Positions 11,222 to 22,799 of a DNA stretch of 32,665 bases are shown in pieces. The translations under genes and the position numbers were made by a program. The notes under the pieces are model-generated. The model was given only the letters and a program-made list of their open reading frames with translations, searched no databases and was not told the origin of the DNA. The first letter of the stretch is position 1. Each line of letters begins with the position of its first letter. The DNA is from Heterotrichella gracilis (Eukaryota > Sar > Xanthophyceae > Tribonematales > Xanthonemataceae): contig JAULBX010027950.1 in NCBI GenBank assembly GCA_032358255.1, positions 1 through 32,665 on the forward strand, in the 5' to 3' direction.

Positions 11222-13581
11222 CTACACGTATTGCTGGCTTGGCGCTGCACTTTGTGTTGGCTCGGTGGGCTTGGAGCCACCTGGACCTTGATTCTCCACG
11301 TCCGGTCCCTGGCCAGGAGGCACGCCACAGATGCACATGTACAGCACGCGTATTGGGAAGCAGATGATCCCCAGCACCAACAGTAGCAGGATCATGATCT
11401 GCGCGGCATAAATGCGAGACTCAGGCTGGGTGTTTGACATGGCACAGAGGTGCCAAAGCAGATAATTGCTCATCTTGGATAGAGTTTGCGGGATTTCATG
11501 CACCCACACTGATGACACTTCATGAATCCAGCCAAATGAACTGCCTAAAAGGTTAAATGCGGGTGCTGGTTTGTGGAGAGGCATCGACGTTATGGTCCCA
11601 ATCCAGGAATTGGAGATGTCACATGCAAGTGCACGATTGAAATGATGAAGCAGAGCAAGATGGGAGCAATCCCATGCTCAATGCCCTTGGTGTTGCCAAC
11701 CATTATTATAAGATTTAGAGTTCATGGTTGCCCTCCAGAAATACATGCACATGCCTCCCACAGGCAGGTGGCAGGGCACTCTTGCAGAATTGAAACCATC
11801 TTACCAGTGTCAGAGGCAGCAGAATGATGAGCAAGATCAGCGCGCCCCCAGGGATGCGCAGAATTGGCTGCATCCACTTGGGGATCTGGACCGGTTGGCC
11901 AGCCATTTCGGCCTCCCATTCTGCATAGGTTTTGCCCTCGGCTGCCGTGTACGTTGTTTCGTTAACGTACTGGTCGTACAGCGCTTTCTTGATGGTGTTG
12001 GTGAGGGTGTCGTATGCCTGCAGGCAGTCAGCTACTGTGATCCCAGCCAAAGACAAAACTGCAGCGACAAATCCCTGCACTTGTCACTGGGCACACGGTG
12101 ACCCACTGCTAAGCGCTGTGAGCCAACTATGACCATATACGAATTGGTGATGCAAGGCCCACCAAACTTCTAAACAGCCAGAGGCATTCCTCAGGAGAGC
12201 GGGTTCTAACTTCTGGCAACCAAGCATTTGCCTGTAAAATGCCCGTGGTTCATATGGCTTCCTCGCCGTTACTTTCAAACCTACCTGGTTGACCACGGCC
12301 GCTGCCTCTGGTGCTTTTTCATGGCTGCACTTGTCTGGGTGAATGAGGCGGGATATCTTGTAGTAGTTCTTCTTGATATCGGATGCAGGGGTGTCCTTGC
12401 TGACCTATGGAGGACAGTGGAGTTCGCTGTCAGATTTGATGCAGACGATGGCAACATGCTTGCTGCAGGCGGATGACAACAGGCAGGTCCACCACGTGCA
12501 AAGCCCAACAGGGTTGCCGCACCTTCAGCACAAGGTAATAGTTGGTCTGATACTTGAGAACCCGCAACACCTCTGTCTCTGAATCCCTATGAAGCACCAA
12601 GCAGGGTGAGCAAGGCTACAGGCGCCATTGTGCATGCAAACTGCACTGAAAACACTGCGTGCTGACAGTGTGCCCAGGGTGGGGTTCAGCTCTATTACCC
12701 AAACGTTGCATCCTTCCCGGTAAAGGATGTAGTGGAGTTCAGGTTAGGCTGCCCAGTCTGTGGGGCCGTCATCTTGCCTGCACGGATTTGTAAAGGTAGC
12801 TCTGTGCAAGCGTGTTACCGGCCGCAAGACCAAAAGAAGTGCTGTGCAACGGTTGAGACCCTTCCAAGTTGTGGAGCACTACTTTACTCAGACAGCCCAC
12901 CAGCAAGGTTGAACAAACGCAACACCAAAGGCAGTTCGCACAGCTGTCGCATACCAGCAGGATACAGCAAGCAGGGGATGTGCACCACTGGGATAAATAT
13001 CACCCTGCTCAACGAATTTCATACCAGCAAGTGAATTGCCTCCAACAAAGCAGATCCAGTTGGGAGACACTAACCTTGATGATGGCGCCTCAACGGTTGG
13101 CACCTGGGCGCAGACGAAGTGGGCGTTCCGGGGGAGAACTACTGCAACTTTATTCTTAAAGTGTTGTTCCAGGACCAAAGCGATGCGCTCACATAGGTTT
13201 GAGATGGACGAAGATATATTAGACCTGCTCAAAAACCGTATCAAGCCGTAGATACGGTGCTGCACGGAGGGGTAACTATCGGCCGCACGGTATGACACGA
13301 TTGGTTGTTTATTGTTCGAGTCCCTGTGCGCGGCAAAGTTTCAGTAACTGTTTGAGTGTGTGAGTTAAAATACTAGATTGAGGCCTTTCTTGCCACACTT
13401 TGTTGCCCCGAGGTGCATCTCCTTCATATGCATGCATGCATGCATTCTTTGTGAGCCACTGTCTCAGGTTCCCCTCCTTAGGTAGAACTCAGACCACGCC
13501 AGACACGCCAATGGAATCAACCTCCTGTTCTTCTTCGAGATTATCTCCAGTTTCCTTGCGGAAAGGTGCGTCTTTAGCCAT
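11222..13581 (-). CDS. J-domain (DnaJ-like) membrane protein
   Basis: Predicted exons: 13581-13522 (tentative first exon, MAKDAPFRKETG), 13187-13075, 12586-12523, 12395-12285, 12017-11805 and 11425-11222. All junction phases fit, giving 765 nt, 254 residues and a TAG stop. The J domain spans about residues 58-135: TNYYLVLK, then DIKKNYYKISRLIHPDK with the HPD signature at 98-100, then VVNQAYDTLTNTIKKALYDQY. It is followed by AEWEAEMAGQPVQIPKW and two hydrophobic segments (about 172-187 and 197-218), then a Pro/Gly/Gln-rich tail. J proteins stimulate Hsp70 ATPase through HPD; the membrane helices suggest ER or organelle membrane anchoring. No Gly/Phe or zinc-finger region is seen. The 5' two exons are the least certain. 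Confidence 0.8.
13428..13445. repeat. (ATGC)n alternating palindrome
   Basis: Eighteen bases of perfect ATGC repeat. It is self-complementary and purine-pyrimidine alternating, so it could extrude as a hairpin or adopt Z-DNA. It lies in the predicted first intron of the J-domain gene. Confidence 0.8.
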
Positions 13582-14588
13582 GGGATTGATTGCCATAATG
13601 CCATGGCTTCGTCACATAAAAACTGTTTGCACGTATTTTGCTGGTGGGCTGCTTTGCTTCCTGCTGAGCCCACACAACGATTCCTATTGCCTGACCTGGT
13701 GGCGCACACACCATTTGCCTGTCAACAGCAGTTGTACAGGCAACACAGCGTTTGCGTGTGACTATTCTGTGGCAACCATGCAGCAAGTGCAAGAGTCGCA
13801 CTCCCTTTCCAGCCACAAGCTGCACACCAGCGCAATGCACAGCCCCGCAGAACTGCCCGGCCTTGCAGTGCATCAGGGCAGCCCCAGCAACCAGATTTGA
13901 GCAGTGCAGAGGTGGCATGGGACCCTGATGGTGTATTCAAGTCCCAGCCAGTGGGCGGCCACTTTGCACGGCGCCAACGGGAGCGCGCAGGTGCACAGGG
14001 CCTTGCAGAGCCAGATGCTTTGCCCGCACTCAGCGCTACAAAGGTACAGGCAACGGACGGTTAGAGTGGTCAAGCTGGTGTGTCCAATAGGGTGACCCTA
14101 GTTGGGCGGCGGCTAGTGTAAACAGCGGAACAGACAGAGATTGAGGGTTGCTGGTCTGGCTGCCGAATGAGCAGTGAGGTGGAAAGGTGATCCTGCATTT
14201 TCAGGGGAGCCCACAAATTGTTTTGAAGACTGCTGCACACAGTGTATCCTAAATCGCCAACCGAGGTTAATCTCACAGCTCTTGCATCACCAGTTTTGCA
14301 TCGCGTATACATTCCCTCCATGCAAGCAGCCCACACATCACCATCCCCGCGCACAGCTCACCACTTGAGCGCACACCCACAAGCAGGCAGGGGACCCACC
14401 CTGGTGAACGCCCTCCTTGTGACATCCAAACCAATACCTAATACCTGTGCTCAACAACCACACAGCACCGCAGTTCAGCTGGGGGAGCGTGTTGCGCCAC
14501 CTGCTCAGGCGGTGCACTGCATTCACTCAGCTGAGCTTGCAGTCCATATCACTGCCCCCAGCTCACCACTTGGCCACACCTCTTACAG
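13582..14588. other. Divergent spacer between J-domain gene and prolyl hydroxylase
   Basis: The J-domain gene runs left and the hydroxylase runs right, so this 1 kb should hold both promoters and the missing first hydroxylase exon(s). A plus frame starting at ATG 13580 encodes a hydrophobic N-terminus (CTYFAGGLLCFLLS), which could be the type II anchor of the hydroxylase. It would overlap the proposed J-protein start within one CCATGG, so both cannot easily be right. Confidence 0.4.
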
Positions 14589-14627
14589 GCAGGCAGCGGA
14601 CCCATCCTGGTGAACGCCCTCCCTGTG
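14354..14627 (+). repeat. Duplicated splice-acceptor/exon start of hydroxylase
   Basis: Bases 14354-14421 and 14559-14627 are close copies about 205 bp apart. Both run from 'cagctcaccacttg' through an AG-rich acceptor (caggcag) into 'gga ccca-cctggtgaacgccctcc'. The right copy is the start of the first supported hydroxylase exon; the left copy loses similarity after about 68 bases and is a relic or an unused alternative acceptor. Confidence 0.75.
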
Positions 14628-17600
14628 GCCCCGGAGCATGCACGTGCCGGCGGCCTGCTTGCATCCAACACCAGCCAGTACGACAAACCCGCCCTGCTGC
14701 GTCTGCTGCGGGACAGCTACTTGCCAGTGGATTTGGACTTCCCTGGGCTGCGCATCCAGCAGCTGGATCCCCCCATTTTCACGGCAGAGGCGATCTTGAC
14801 ACCAGAGGACTGCCACCTGTTCTGCCAGCTGTCAGAAGCCACAGGTGGGTTGGAGCCGTTCCTCCTCACATATATAAATCCCAGCCTGTCCCTTTGTTTT
14901 GTGCACAAAAGGCTTAGCCTGTTTTGAAGTAATGCAAGGGGATGCTGGCAGTCATCGCGTATGCAACATACTGGCACGAGTTGAAAAAGCATGCAACTGG
15001 TGCAACCTGCCTGCACGTCTGGAGCATATAAGCCCATCTAAGGCAAACATTTTCTCTTGTATCGCCCTTTGCTGGAGAAACCCAGGGCAATTAGCGGGGA
15101 TTCAAAATGGGTAACTTGTTTATGCACAGCAAAGGCAGTTTAATGGAATCCTCTGTAAATGCATCTATGTGTCCATGTAATCTATGCAGGAATTTCCATA
15201 AAGATTTTCATTAAACCCAATTGATTGGACTGGAGGCACCCTTGCGGGTGGCCTTCAAGCTTGCGTCACCATTGTGTTCCTCAACATTGCCGCGTGTCCC
15301 CAGTGTGGCCCTAATGCGATACTTTCCCCTCCCCTGCCATTGGCGCTGGTAATGAGGTCTGCACTACCTTCAAGGGATCCACACGGAGAGTGTGATTGCA
15401 AGGGTGCATATGTGCGCGCAGGGGAGATGCGGGCATCCCAGATCGGTGCCGGGAATGTGTCTGCTGGTGGCAATGTGGTCAACAGCCGCCGCACCAGCAC
15501 CAGCACCATGCTCACAGGCTCCCTGCTGGCAGCCAACCCTGAGCTCCAGGCGCTGGTGCACAAGCTGCACAAACAGATATGGAGGCTGCTGTCTGCAGGT
15601 AGGTCGCGACAACTCGTCGATGAAAAATTTGTTCTCCTTTTTTTACCTTATTTTTTGCCTGGCCATGCGGGCCATTAGTCTGCCCCAGTCCTGCAATGCG
15701 CACACCCCGCTTGCTTTGTGTTTTTGTATATGCACAGGGCGCACCTGCTCTGGGCGTGATCAACCCCATTACATAATATTTGATGTACTTAAGAATTAAC
15801 AATAAAAACATGCATCAAATTTAAAATGAAATTTAAATTGCATTGTTTGTCAAAAGGGTTTTGCGTGTGCGTAAATTTGCAAAATGTCTTGACATGACCT
15901 GCTAGAAATGTTTTTGTCAATTCATGGGCTGGTAATGTAATAAAAATATGTCCGTATTCTTACGTACATAGTTACAGGATTAATCACATCCAAATGAAGT
16001 ACACAGAATAAGTTAGTACTATGTGGGCCTCAATTTGGGGGCCTTGGCTACGGGCGTGCAGACGCCCTGCACGCTGCTACCAGGCTGCAATGACAGGCGC
16101 TTGTACATATGCAATTCATAGGCAATCATCGATGACAGGCCCTTTCACAAGTACAGATATAAAGAAGGCTAAGCCAAACATCAGCTTATGTCGTATCATA
16201 CTCTTTTATTCCACTATGACGCAACCACGGCAATTGCCTGTAGGGAGTGGCGAGACATGGGGCAAGGACGGCCAGCTCCCTGCGCCAGGCCAGCTGTGCT
16301 TTGAGAGTCTGCAAGTGGCTCGCTACACACAGGGGCAGCACTTCCTGTCCCACGATGTACGTGTTGGCCGAGCGCGTGGCTGTTGCATTGTGAACATTAC
16401 AAATCGGAAATTTATAGCAATGGGTTCCATGCTGAGCAGGGTTACGCCATAGGCTGAGGTTGTGAAAATATTGTGAAAGTGAGCACAATGGTGAAGTCTT
16501 TGAGCACACGTCATGCACAATGTCCAATTGCCGAGGGCAGCCACTGCGCACTGTACGTCTTTGCCATTTATCAATTAAACAATTTTTTTAATGGGTCATT
16601 GCAACGACGCAAGTCTCCAATTTTGCACTGCGCTGAGCACTGCGTTAGCAATACAGATGCACCATCCTGATGATAATGCACATGTGATAGAGATGGTTGC
16701 TGCCAATTTGTGACTTTGGGGCATGTTGTTGCTCTTGCACGATGTTAGGCACAGAGCACAGTTACAATGCTACCTTTGAGAGCCACAATTATTGATTAAA
16801 TTATATAACTCATCAAATTATTATCCGTATTTTGTTAGTGTGTGGCTGCCACGGCCAGATTGGCAATCAAGCTGTGGTGGGCATGGTTTGCAGGCTCAGC
16901 AATGTCCCATATCCTCCAACGATATCCCTTGATGACAATCCATACCCCCTATGCTATTCATATGAGTATGAGCCCTTGCACGCAGGATGCCTTCCCAGTG
17001 GCGGTTGCGCGGGACAATGGCTTTCAGCGGCACGCCACCGCCCTGCTATACCTGAACGACGTGCCCAGCGGGGGTACCACACGCTTTGACCTGCTGGACC
17101 TGCAAGTGCAGCCTGTGTGCGGCACATTGCTGCTGTTCTTCCCGGCGGTGGCTGACGGGGCACCTGATGCAAGGTGGGGCATGCATTAGAAGGTGCAGCT
17201 ACAGTTCCAAAAAAAGCATCCTGCTGGACAACTGATTAATACATTAATGAATTTATTGCAAGCATTCCGGCACGAAGGCCAGGAAAACTGACTATTACAT
17301 TGCAAGTGGTACAGGAATTGTGGCCTCACTGACGGTATCAGCTTGCCATTGTTATGTTACGAATGCATATCGAAGCACGTGTGTTGATTCATTGGTTGCA
17401 GGTCCTGCTAGTTTCCACAAACGTGCTGCCCATTTGCAGGTCACTTCATACTGCAATGGATGCAGAGGACACAAAGTGGGTGACTCAGCAATGGATTGCA
17501 TGTGGCTATGGGTTGCCGCCTGCAGCTGGACTAGGCAGCAGCGCAAATGAAGAAGTGCCTTTGATGGCAGAGGTCATGGCCAAGGCTGGGTCCTTGAAAA

Positions 17601-17665
17601 AGAAGAGCAACAAGAAGCGCAAGCAGGGAGCAGATACTACCAAAGGATTTGGGCGCAAGCCGTAA
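14589..17665 (+). CDS. Prolyl 4-hydroxylase-like 2OG-Fe(II) dioxygenase, 5' exon(s) unresolved
   Basis: Five exons chain with matching phases: 14589-14844, 15422-15598, 16244-16356, 16986-17173, 17440-17665 (319 residues, TAA). Seen in order: ILTPEDCHLFCQL (domain entry), NSRRTSTSTML, CFESLQVARYTQGQHFLSHDDAF, then ATALLYLND, GGTTRFDLLDLQV, GTLLLFF and SLHTAMDAEDTKW. Iron ligands would be H181, D183 and H248 of the visible part, with K257 binding 2-oxoglutarate. In plant and algal enzymes the Lys usually lies ten residues after the distal His; here it is nine, and the usual 'CPV' is replaced by 'MDA'. The tail is Lys-rich (LKKKSNKKRKQ). P4Hs hydroxylate prolines of wall glycoproteins in the ER/Golgi. 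A signal or anchor exon must lie upstream. Confidence 0.85.
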
Positions 17666-17791
17666 GCTCCATATATCTGACAGTTTATAAGTCAACCGCC
17701 ATTAGCCATTGCAAGGTCACACCATAAACAATCAGCCCAAATTTATTCTTTTCGAGTGACGTAGACAATATGCGCCTACAATAGGCGCCTC

Positions 17792-17796
17792 TGTAA
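17792..17796 (+). terminator. TGTAA polyadenylation signal of hydroxylase
   Basis: TGTAA, the volvocine-type green-algal poly(A) signal, lies 127 bases after the hydroxylase stop and just after a small hairpin (gcgcct...aggcgc, about 17772-17788). Position and motif fit; no transcript evidence. Confidence 0.45.
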
Positions 17797-19197
17797 CGCG
17801 TACACTTCCTGGGCACTTAAACGGGGGGGTTCAATTGATGGCAGTGCTGCGACGTGAAGCACCAAACGCTTGGTGGCCTGTCGGTTACAACGATGGCCTA
17901 ACACCCATTCTTTGTACCTTTTGTGGTCCTGCTGCATGTATAGGCCAGATAATTAAGGACCATAGCGTTGCAATGGACTCCTGAAGGGACAGTAGGTTAC
18001 GGTCAGTGACACAATAACATAAGGATGTTGAGGCAAGGCTTTACATTTGGGTGCCATGGTGCGAGCCTGTATGCATTCAGTTTCTTTCTTTCTTCTGCCA
18101 AAAACGCCCCACTGCGTGACACTAGTGGACCAGACTAGTGTACCAAACTGCGTTGGTGCACTGTACAGTAACAATTGATAATACTTTACTCTGACATCGA
18201 CGCAGTTGATGCTGTGGGACTGTTAATGGAAATACTGATCATTTAGGGTTTTGATTTAGGGTGGTTTACCAAGGTTGACTATTATAGTGAACTGAGTAAG
18301 GGAGTATTGATCGGCTGGCAAAGTGCCCGGTATTTAAAGGCCTATGCTTTGTCTCTTTCTGTAGAGCATGGTACGTTCTCTACCATGCGCTCCCGCATGA
18401 CCTGTAACCTTCGATATGGACAGCATGTGGTACATACCACCCCTGCCGATTGAACACGAATGGTGTTGTATCAGTTGACATTCATTGCTTTATCATAATG
18501 TCTGAGAGGGTTAGTTCAGCATAAGCTGACTTGGACCAAACTTCCGTACGGTGTCTGGAACCTTTTTAAATGATATTTACTACAGCATGGCATGGCATAA
18601 CCAACTCTGGTGTTCATTGAATGGATATTAATTGGCAATCAATTAAATGCCACAGTAATTTGCGTTGTGTGCCTTATGGTGCTGCCATCCAGACCCCACC
18701 ATGTGCCTGTAGGACACCAATGCAATGCTCAAACAATACGCAGTGCCTGCCCTTGCAAAGCCAGGCCCCCTAGAGCCCCTTAGAGCTCTTGTCAAAACAC
18801 TGTAGTAGGTAGTAGATAGGGGCTTGCCTCCGCGTCGGTGAACGGCGACATGACCCAAAATCAGGAAATGGTGTACTTAGTATCAAAAATCATGTTCTTC
18901 TCGCGTGCAGACTGTGCAGTACGCGCAATGCAGCTGCTGATCCTGCAGTGCTGAAACGCATGTAACACACACACTCACTCACTCAGAATATACAAATTGA
19001 GTATATTAAATCCTCATCAAAAATGAGTTCATTTCTGTTGAGGATGGCACAAACCATTCCTTGTACCATGCTAACAAATCACTGGGGCTCCAGGAACAAT
19101 GCCAGTACCTAAATGGCTATGATAAATTACTCCAAAACAGCAATAACTGTTTCACTTTCAAAGTCCAAATTGGCTAAAGGAAAATGAACCCAGTCAA
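17797..19197. other. Convergent intergenic spacer, no gene seen
   Basis: Lies between two convergent gene ends. Only short frames. It holds small hairpins: acactagt arms at 18119-18126/18134-18141 and gcatggta arms at 18366-18373/18381-18388. Two 'tttagggt'-like words occur near 18.24-18.26 kb. Confidence 0.5.
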
Positions 19198-19202
19198 TTA
19201 CA
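19198..19202 (-). terminator. TGTAA poly(A) signal of GT92-B
   Basis: On the minus strand TGTAA begins three bases after the in-frame TGA at 19207-19205, which would be the original stop of the GT92-B copy. It supports a green-algal source and marks the ancestral gene end downstream of the premature TAG. Confidence 0.55.
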
Positions 19203-19204
19203 TG

Positions 19205-21403
19205 TCATAGCATCTGAAGGGCCCAATGCCAGGAGTTGTACTCCTCCCACTAGCCAGCATAAAGCCTTTCCCTCTCAATATTCCCTCGGATGTGCATCAT
19301 CTCTAGCAGGTGGACTACTGCACCGCAGCTGCTTTGATTGCGCTTGAACTGATGGACATGATCACCTTCGCACACAGGGAACTCCTGGTGGTGAAGGGGC
19401 GCCTTGCACACAGCCTCAAAGGCCTTGCGTGGGTATGCCCAATGGTGATACACTGAATCAGTGAACTCTGGCCTGTTAATTGACTTTGGGTACTTGCGGT
19501 ACGTTTTGTGAAACATATTGTAGTTGTATAAATTACTCAGAACGGGCCCTGACAAGTCCCATGCGTCAATCTCCCTTGAATATTGCAGTGACTTATTGCA
19601 CTTGTCGCAGATCATGTTGCGCACATGCCATGTGGTGCCAACAGCAGCGTGTAAGCAGCCACCAGGCTCAAACAGCTCCCTCAGATGACCAGGCCTCTCG
19701 AGCGTAAGGAATTCGTCCAAATCCACAACAAGCAGGACACTGTTCTGCCCCCACTTGGCAAGCGTTATGTAATTGATTATGAGATCCTGCACAACAGCAG
19801 CAACCAATTAGCATCAGATCCCTCCTCACAAATATGCAGTCTGTCATCCCGCAGGGGAGTGAAATAAGTCTAAGAGACCTCTAGAGAGACCTCTAATATT
19901 AATTGTATGATATTATACAAGAGCTAGCAAGCTTCCTCTCAATCATTTACATAAATAATGCAATAAATGCTGCGCAGTTGTACAGATAGACTATGTGCTC
20001 AAGCTGTGCGTGATTTTGATAACACTCGCATCCTCTGATTAATAAAACAAGTAGCCAAATGGGAATTTGGCTGTTATACAATTTACGATGGTATATTGAA
20101 TTTTACTAGATAGGTAAAGCATGTAAGTTTCATTGCCAAAGTATATGGTAACATCAGACAATGCATTTGGCTGTGTGGCAGCAGTCCGCCTTTGGATGTG
20201 CAAGGCAGCTGCTGATTTAATTGATTGCCAGTGTGGATGCGTATCCTTCACTGTGAGTCACGCCATACCTGATCTGCCATATGGCTGGATGGAAACATTT
20301 TGATGCTGACGGGGGGATATTCCCAGAGAATTAACTCCAGCTGACCACTGGCAATGTACTTCTGGATCCCAGGAAAGCTAAGCATGACCTCCAGCTGCTC
20401 AGGGCGCACTGCCATCACCATGCCATTCATCCCAATCCGAGAATGGAACTCAATATGCTGCGCCACCGTGAACTCTAGTATTTTTCTGTCCATGGCATAG
20501 ACAGGCTTCATCGCTGTGAAGAAGCTCTCAGGTGGGAACGCTGGATTGTGCCACCTGGGGTGGCTCAAATCCTCTGTGCGGATGCACTGGTTCAGGGTGA
20601 ATGAGTTGCCTTGATGCCCCCACCCCTGCTGTGTCACCCAGAACCTCTTGCTTCCAGCGAACTTTGATGCTGGGAGAACCAGCTCCACAGTAACTGGCAG
20701 CTGACTGCAGTGCTTGTTGCCGTGCCATGTGCCCCCGCGCAGGCGAACAAAAGCATGGTCCTGCTGGGTGGTGCCTTGACGCAGGTAGTCTGACTCAGGC
20801 TGTGGCTGACCAGGCTGGGGCTGACCTTCCACCACTTCCACAAGGTGAAGGTCAAATTTCCAGTCACAAGCAGGTCTGTCAAGGCACTCAAAGTCTGGAG
20901 CAAGCGTTCCATTGGCCAGAGCTTCTCTAAATGCAACCAACCCGCGCATGTTGACTGTGGAACCATCAGTGAAGCACTTCATGTACAGCTCCAAGCGGCC
21001 CCCCTGCTTTCCTGAGAAGTATTTTCCACACGTCCCACTACAGTCGCTGCATTCCCTTACACCTACATAACTGTAGTATTGAATCCCATCCAGTGTAGTA
21101 AAGGCCCTGCGCATGCCACTGGTGGCTGACAAAGAGTAGATTGTCTGTAGCTGTACCGTTGAAACGTGCCTTCCAGATAGTTCTGGCGCCTTGCAACTGC
21201 TCATGGGTGGCTGAAATGTTATCTTGGTACACATGACCAGTCGCCCCCAGTATGTCATCAATGGAACCATTGCTGTGGTCATCATCAGCGCGAGAGGGTG
21301 GGACTGCTATCGTCCAGTCTTCTCCTTTACCTGCTTGCGCCAGGCTGCAGAAAAAGATACAATAACGCAGAAACACGCAAAACAATGACGTCGTCAGATT
21401 CAT
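19205..21403 (-). pseudogene. GT92 glycosyltransferase copy B, frameshifted and truncated
   Basis: Clear paralogue of the gene at 6393-8940. One long exon (21403-20269) corresponds to exons 1 plus 2 of copy A; the last exon is 19786-19250. Start MNLTTSLFCVFLRYC is a likely signal or anchor. Conserved: HQWHAQGLYYTG, GIQYYSYVG, CSDCSGTC, VAQHIEFHSRIGMNG and the DxD in VVDLDEFL. Damage: near 21085-21095 copy B is net 8 nt shorter than A, shifting the frame between LYYTG and GIQYYSYV; a TAG at 19252-19250 replaces the CAG (Gln) of copy A, though 14 conserved codons (EYNSWHWAL) continue to TGA at 19205. The remaining 482-nt intron matches the 481-nt one of A. A sequencing error could mimic the frameshift, but two lesions favour a pseudogene. 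Confidence 0.8.
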
Positions 21404-22544
21404 TTGCCAGATAAAATATAAAGTTAAAAACGTTCCCACGATGTTGCAACCTGAGTATCATTTTCACAAACAAGAAACCAAGCCTTGAAGTGAGTGAGTG
21501 TTATCGTACATGCGGTGGCAACTGCCAGTCCTGAAACAGACACGAAACCGGGCCGGGCACGGATAGAAATCTGGTTAGTTGGCCAACCTGTTCGGTAGGC
21601 TTAACGTATATCTGTGGGTCCACAGACGTCCCCGCTCGAGCGACGTCATGACTGATCAGTGAGCACAAATCAGACGCAGGGCCGCACGACCTTGTCACTT
21701 AGTTCACTAACAAGAATACAAGCTTGTTCGGAACCTTGTACATTTCCGATGCAGTCTTAGTTTCTGAACAAAAAACCCTAGCCCATGGTCCTAGGATAGT
21801 GACAGGAGATTTCGATCCATTTCTCTGTAATACCTTACCCATGTGAGGGAGACTGGGTACCATTTTGCCCCTTTTTGAGGTACAAGACAGGGTACTGACA
21901 GCTGCAAAGTTCTGAGCGTGAGCACATGCATACATATGTTTTCCAAAAACAAACTCTAGATGAGAGAAGAGCGCCTCATTCACAGTGTCCAGACTGCAGT
22001 GTTGACCAAGCTAGCTCTGGAGGGTCAGGTATCGGCTTGTGGCACACTGTGGCTGTGTATGTGGTGCACCTCTTGGCCACTGCTGTGAGAAGGTGCTTCA
22101 GTCACACCCAGTGCTCTACAATCTGTGCTTCCATATCTTGCTTATAATTTGTCGCATTTTTTGCGCCAATGCCCGGCAGGCCTAGGCTAGCTTTTCCTGA
22201 TCAGGTCATGACCATACCAAGTCCCCTGGCCATGTTCAGTTGCCCGCTGGCCAGTGCCAGCGTCGTACATACCTGCTTCTTGTTGTACCCGCGGGTCATG
22301 GCCTGGAGGCGGTTGTTTCATACACGGTCAGCGGCGCACGCCGCATTCAAAGCGCCACAATTACAGACCCTGCATCGTTTCTGAAGCACTGCCCATCCTC
22401 ACAACACAAACATGCTTGCTGCATCAGAATTTGTTGAAACAAAATCGGTAAATAGTATCTTTAACCTAAGTTTATGATCCTGACCACCGTCATGCAGTAA
22501 ATTCATCTGCAGTGCCGCCAATGGTGCTGCACGCAGTAACTCAC
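21404..22544. other. 5' flank of GT92-B, no firm gene
   Basis: No phased exon chain recognised. A possible 30-base minus-strand microexon (22302-22273, flanked by AG and GT) would match the phase of the exon candidate at 22634-22545, but is too short to trust. Confidence 0.4.
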
Positions 22545-22634
22545 CTGTGGCTACCGACTTGAGCAGCAGAAAATTGTAAAAGAAGCCATTGACCCAGCAA
22601 CAAAAGACACACCAAGCTACAAAAGCGCGCAGTC
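22545..22634 (-). CDS. Orphan exon candidate with a hydrophobic segment
   Basis: Minus strand, bounded by acceptor GTGCAG and donor ACAG|GTGAGT. The 90 bases encode LRAFVAWCVFCCWVNG and FFYNFLLLKSVAT, which could be a membrane helix. Start and end phases are both 1. No partner exon could be fixed on either side and the family is not recognised. It could be a small membrane-protein gene or chance. Confidence 0.3.
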
Positions 22635-22799
22635 CTGCACTTTGAACTACAGCAAACAAATGAATATTACTGCAAGTCGTGGTTTTACAGTATATACAAT
22701 CGACTCTTTTTAGATGTAGAGAATGTGCCCAAACAACTTGTAGATTATACATAACACGCTCATATCCAAACGACGTAGGGCACAAAAGGTCGACATGGG

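Noticed and set aside
13250-13275. Hairpin accgtatc...gatacggt as a regulatory site
   Set aside because: Eight-base arms are expected by chance in a window of this size; no further support.
13300-13340. A tRNA-like T-loop word (gttcgagtccc)
   Set aside because: No pairing T stem, acceptor stem or anticodon arm can be built around it.
19250-19252. TAG reassigned to glutamine, as in some ulvophyte algae
   Set aside because: Only one in-gene TAG is supported, the same gene has a frameshift, and TAG ends the J-domain gene; a nonsense mutation is simpler.
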